In this document: piece by piece, positions 61,782 to 64,000 of the stretch
Layout: each line of letters starts with the position of its first letter
Position numbering within the stretch: position 1 is the stretch's first letter
Origin: Polyangiaceae bacterium
GTDB taxonomy: Bacteria; Myxococcota_A; Polyangia; Polyangiales; Polyangiaceae
Direction: 5' to 3'
Assembly (NCBI GenBank): GCA_013361525.1
Contig: JABFXY010000006.1
Span: forward strand, 124,001-188,000
Length of the DNA stretch: 64,000 nucleotides
Program-made: the position numbers and the translations under genes
The notes under the pieces: generated by a model
The model's input: only the letters and a program-made list of their open reading frames with translations
Databases searched by the model: none
Told to the model about the DNA's origin: nothing

Positions 61782-61865
61782 GAGCCAAGCGTAGCAGCGC
61801 GCCGAGCAAGTCGACGTTGACCGCGCCGTCACGCTTGGTGAAAGAAACGCACTCCCCGATACGAA

Positions 61866-61870
61866 GGAGG
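61866..61870 (+). promoter_or_regulatory. Shine-Dalgarno GGAGG for the desaturase-family gene
   Basis: A perfect GGAGG four bases before ATG 61875 supports that start. The intergenic stretch shared with the divergent DedA gene is only 93 bases. Confidence 0.65.
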
Positions 61871-61874
61871 CGAC

Positions 61875-62774
61875 ATGCAGCTCTTCGGCGAGCTCTTGCG
61901 CCCCATTGTCGCGTTCGCGATTGCCACAGCCCTCTTCGGCCTCGTCGAATGGCTCGGCCGGCGCCGAGCGAGCCCGCCCTGGAAGCGCGCTGGCTTTTGG
62001 ACCGATAGCGGGTGGTGGATGCTGACGCCGCTCGCGACGAAGGCCATCACGCGGATCGGCGTCGGCGTGGCGATCTTCACCATTGCGTGGGTATCGCTCG
62101 GCCACCCGACCGACAAAGAAGGATTGCGCGCGTTCGTCGACCGGCCGACATGGGCGAGCGCGCTGCCGCTACCGTTCGAGATCCTTCTGACGCTCACGGT
62201 CGCCGATTTCGTCGGCTATTGGATCCATCGCGCCTTCCATCGCGGCTGGCTCTGGCGATCCCACGCGGTGCACCACAGCTCGGAGCGGCTCGATTGGCTC
62301 GCGGCGGTGCGCGTACACCCGATCAATGATCTGCTCGCCGGCGTCACGCGTGTCGCGTTGCTGGTGCTGCTCGGCTTCCGGCCGACAGTGCTCGCTGGCA
62401 TTGTCCCCTTCTCGACGTTTTATGCCGTGCTACTCCACGCCAACGTGCCGTGGTCGTTCGGCTGGGTCGGAAGAATCATCGCGAGCCCGCGCTTCCATCG
62501 GTGGCACCACGCAAAACACGTCAGCGGCGACGGCGCGAACTTCGCGGGGTTCTTCGTGCTTTGGGATCGGCTCTTTGGGACGTTTTATCTTCCGTCGAGT
62601 GAGCCGGCTGAAACGGGGATCGCTATGCCGATGCCGAAGTCGATTTGGGGGCAGTTGGTTTATCCGTTTCGAAAGCCCGATACGAAACGGGTCGATAGGC
62701 GATCTTCGGAGCCGATCCGGAGCGCTCGACCCGGAATTGGGATCGCGAATCCCGAACTGCCGACGCGCGACTGA
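61875..62774 (+). CDS. Sterol desaturase/fatty acid hydroxylase family protein
   Basis: A 299-residue di-iron membrane enzyme. Hydrophobic segments at about 8-25, 40-75, 100-120 and 155-185. The eight-His signature is present: HRAFH (H-x3-H), HAVHH (H-x2-H-H) and HRWHHAKH (H-x2-H-H). Relatives add a hydroxyl or double bond to sterols, carotenoids or fatty acids. Myxobacteria make sterols and unusual lipids, but the substrate is not readable here. The final ~45 residues are low in conservation. Followed by non-coding repeat DNA. Confidence 0.86.
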   Translation: MQLFGELLRPIVAFAIATALFGLVEWLGRRRASPPWKRAGFWTDSGWWMLTPLATKAITRIGVGVAIFTIAWVSLGHPTDKEGLRAFVDRPTWASALPLPFEILLTLTVADFVGYWIHRAFHRGWLWRSHAVHHSSERLDWLAAVRVHPINDLLAGVTRVALLVLLGFRPTVLAGIVPFSTFYAVLLHANVPWSFGWVGRIIASPRFHRWHHAKHVSGDGANFAGFFVLWDRLFGTFYLPSSEPAETGIAMPMPKSIWGQLVYPFRKPDTKRVDRRSSEPIRSARPGIGIANPELPTRD

Positions 62775-63169
62775 ACGTCGCGGCGCGCCGGAGCGGGGTT
62801 CGACGTGTTAACGCGCTGGGGGCCGCTCTCGAGCCCGCTCGGCGGAGCGCGCCTACACCAACTACGGGTCGTCGATCGACCAATGCTCCGCGCACTCGGA
62901 CCGGCCCTGTGAAATTGTCGCCAACGCAACTGCGCTCGACATCCTCGGCTTCCCATTGCTCGCTCTCGCAAATCGACACACGTCACCGAACTGACGATCT
63001 CGCCGTCTTCTCGTACGTCGACAGAGCCCTCGTAGATCAGCGTAAACGGATAAACGTCGGGCTGACTTTCGGGCTCCGACCTCTGGATCTGTAGCCGAGT
63101 TCGAGTTTCTCGAGCTCGGCCGACGCGCCTATTCCACGCGGCGGCGCGGTTAGCGGCATTCCAAGCAGA

Positions 63170-63214
63170 ATGCTGCAACTACCGCGTTTCGTTCACCGCG
63201 CTCGGTGCGAGTAC
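63170..63214. repeat. Partial copy (tail only) of the ~380-base repeat
   Basis: Matches the unit end seen at 63489 and 63871: CTGCAACTACC, then TTCGTTCACCGCG and CTCGGTGCGAGTA. No TTCATTCGCGG arm precedes it, so it is a fragment. Confidence 0.7.
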
Positions 63215-63269
63215 GTCCCGGCGCTGCCCGACGATACGTAGCGCACGCGGCAACCTCACCGTCGCGCGC

Positions 63270-63532
63270 ATGTTCCGGCAAAGCAGTCGCTGCCGCGCAG
63301 CGGCGGCGGAACAGCCGCGGCGGCGCCGTACCGCGAACAACTGGGCGTGGGTTGCACCGTCCCTCCCCGATTCATTCGCGGCCCACGCGTCGCTCGCACG
63401 TCGCGCGCCGGGGGATCAACGACTTGGCGCGAGCCGCGGTCGCCCATGCCGCCGAATCGCGCCCAAACCGCGAATGAACCCGCAGGTGATACTGCAACTA
63501 CCCGCGATTCGTTCGCCACGCCCGGTGCGGGA
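63270..63532. repeat. ~380-base repeat, copy A
   Basis: Starts ATGTTCCGGCAAAGCA and runs through GTACCGCGAACAACTGGGCG, CCCTCCCCGATTCATTCGCGG and ACCGCGAATGAACCCGC to CTGCAACTACCCGCGATTCG. It contains an inverted pair TTCATTCGCGG (63371-63381) and CCGCGAATGAA (63468-63478). Confidence 0.8.
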
Positions 63533-63544
63533 GAAGACCTGGTG

Positions 63545-63616
63545 AGCCCAGCAGCCCGCGCCAGCCCAGCAGCCCGCGCGAGCCCCGGCAGCCCGCGCGA
63601 GCCCCGGCGACCGGCG
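63545..63616. repeat. 18-19-base tandem repeat within the spacer between copies A and B
   Basis: Four successive near-copies beginning AGCCC(A/C): AGCCCAGCAGCCCGCGCC, AGCCCAGCAGCCCGCGCG, AGCCCCGGCAGCCCGCGCG and a diverged AGCCCCGGCGACCGG. Confidence 0.75.
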
Positions 63617-63640
63617 CTCGCGGCAACGGGCGTCGCGTGC

Positions 63641-63916
63641 ATGTTCCGGCGAAGCAAGTCGCTGCCAGCGCGGAGGCGCCAGCGGACGCAGCCGCGGGCG
63701 CTCCGCCGTACCGCGAACAACTGGGCGGGGGTTGCGTCGTCCCTCCCCGATTCATTCGCGGCTGCGCGTCGCTCGCGGACGTCGCGCGACGTGAGATCAA
63801 CGACTTTTGCGCGAGCCGCGGTCGCGGATCGCGACAAGTCGAGCCTAAACCGCGAATGAACCCGCGGGGGATACTGCAACTACCCGCGATTCGTTCGCCG
63901 CACTCGGTGCGAGTAG
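63641..63916. repeat. ~380-base repeat, copy B
   Basis: Aligned to copy A with an offset of 371-382 bases: ATGTTCCGGCGAAGCAAG at the start, the inverted pair at 63751-63761 and 63850-63860, and CTGCAACTACCCGCGATTCG at 63874. About 85-90% alike by eye, with small indels. Confidence 0.8.
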
Positions 63917-64000
63917 GCGCGACGCCACCGCTCACGCAGCGCACGAAGGGCGCGCATCCTTTACGCGCGCCCCAAAACCTTCGCTCAGGGAAACGGCGAG

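Larger units (their letters stand above)
62775..64000. other. Non-coding region with tandem repeats and a possible gene scrap
   Basis: No intact gene. From 63170 to about 63916 there are two copies and one partial copy of a ~380-base unit (separate entries). Around 62862-63130 on the minus strand one frame reads DVYPFTLIYEGSVDVREDGE and IVSSVTCVD, then sense continues in the next frame as ESEQWEAEDVERSC; this may be a decayed gene, but the plus strand also yields plausible peptides there, so I do not annotate it. Confidence 0.5.

Noticed and set aside
62862..63130. Possible decayed minus-strand gene (FTLIYEGSVDVREDGE and ESEQWEAEDVERSC in different frames)
   Set aside because: Requires at least one frameshift and lacks start and known domain; the plus strand gives equally sensible peptides. 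Left as a note only.
63256..63879. 207-codon minus-strand ORF through the tail repeats
   Set aside because: It reads as Arg/Ala/Gly-rich low-complexity peptide that simply repeats with the DNA unit; no domain, start signal or codon bias.
63270..63916. Retron-like ncRNA or CRISPR-like array in the tail repeats
   Set aside because: No reverse transcriptase, effector or cas gene nearby; the repeat is long and tandem. The paired arms alone do not support a retron.

Overview
The window looks like chromosome from a high-GC myxobacterium, most likely of the Polyangiales/Sorangiineae type. The reasons are very high GC with strong third-position GC bias, many two-component and Ser/Thr kinase proteins, Cys-rich lipoproteins, a MYXO-CTERM-like surface protein, LruC and thrombospondin-3 proteins, and long runs of genes joined by 4-base start/stop overlaps. 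I see no rRNA, tRNA, CRISPR array, integrase or insertion sequence. Assignments come from reading motifs in the sequence; no database search was run.

Layout. (1) 1-8.9 kb is a signalling cluster: a partial response regulator, a REC-PAS-PAS-HK-REC hybrid kinase, a REC-EAL protein, a Ser/Thr kinase fused to PilZ, a Sel1-like lipoprotein, a REC-GGDEF cyclase, and a hybrid kinase whose phosphoacceptor His is replaced by Asn. Cyclic-di-GMP synthesis, breakdown and binding therefore sit within 7 kb. (2) 8.9-35.6 kb is a Wzx/Wzy-type polysaccharide locus: phosphohexomutase, four GT4 and one GT2 glycosyltransferases, a WecG/TagA enzyme, flippase, polymerase/ligase, Wza-like exporter, Wzz/GumC-like protein without a P-loop, and a priming sugar transferase. 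An Hpt/STAS/RsbU-phosphatase/anti-sigma partner-switching module heads the first operon, and another STAS and another anti-sigma-like ATPase lie inside the second. Secreted LruC, PA14-like and TSP3 proteins and a nucleotidyltransferase/phosphodiesterase pair are in the same transcription unit. (3) 35.6-36.2 kb holds four copies of an inverted-repeat element with a constant 27-base centre. (4) 36.2-46.9 kb carries a TPR protein, a quinone-reductase-like enzyme, a probable gene remnant, two beta-propeller lipoproteins, a kinase/PEGA pair and a secreted EEP-family hydrolase. (5) 47-54 kb, minus strand, is a sugar ABC importer with a bifunctional rhamnulose-phosphate aldolase/dehydrogenase and, unexpectedly, an aspartate kinase. 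(6) 54-62.8 kb has a PHP-family protein, a VWA-FHA protein, a compact radical-SAM operon (SRPBCC protein, SPASM radical SAM, small Pro/Cys lipoprotein with repeated PCL motifs, B12-radical-SAM/PCMT fusion), a DedA protein and a sterol-desaturase-family protein. (7) 62.8-64 kb is non-coding and contains ~380-base tandem repeats.

The best candidate for an undescribed system is the radical-SAM operon at 56.9-61.2 kb, where a tiny lipoprotein with repeated Pro-Cys-Leu motifs is encoded between two radical-SAM enzymes with 4-base overlaps. Next are the partner-switching modules woven into the polysaccharide operons and the palindromic element array at 35.7-36.06 kb.
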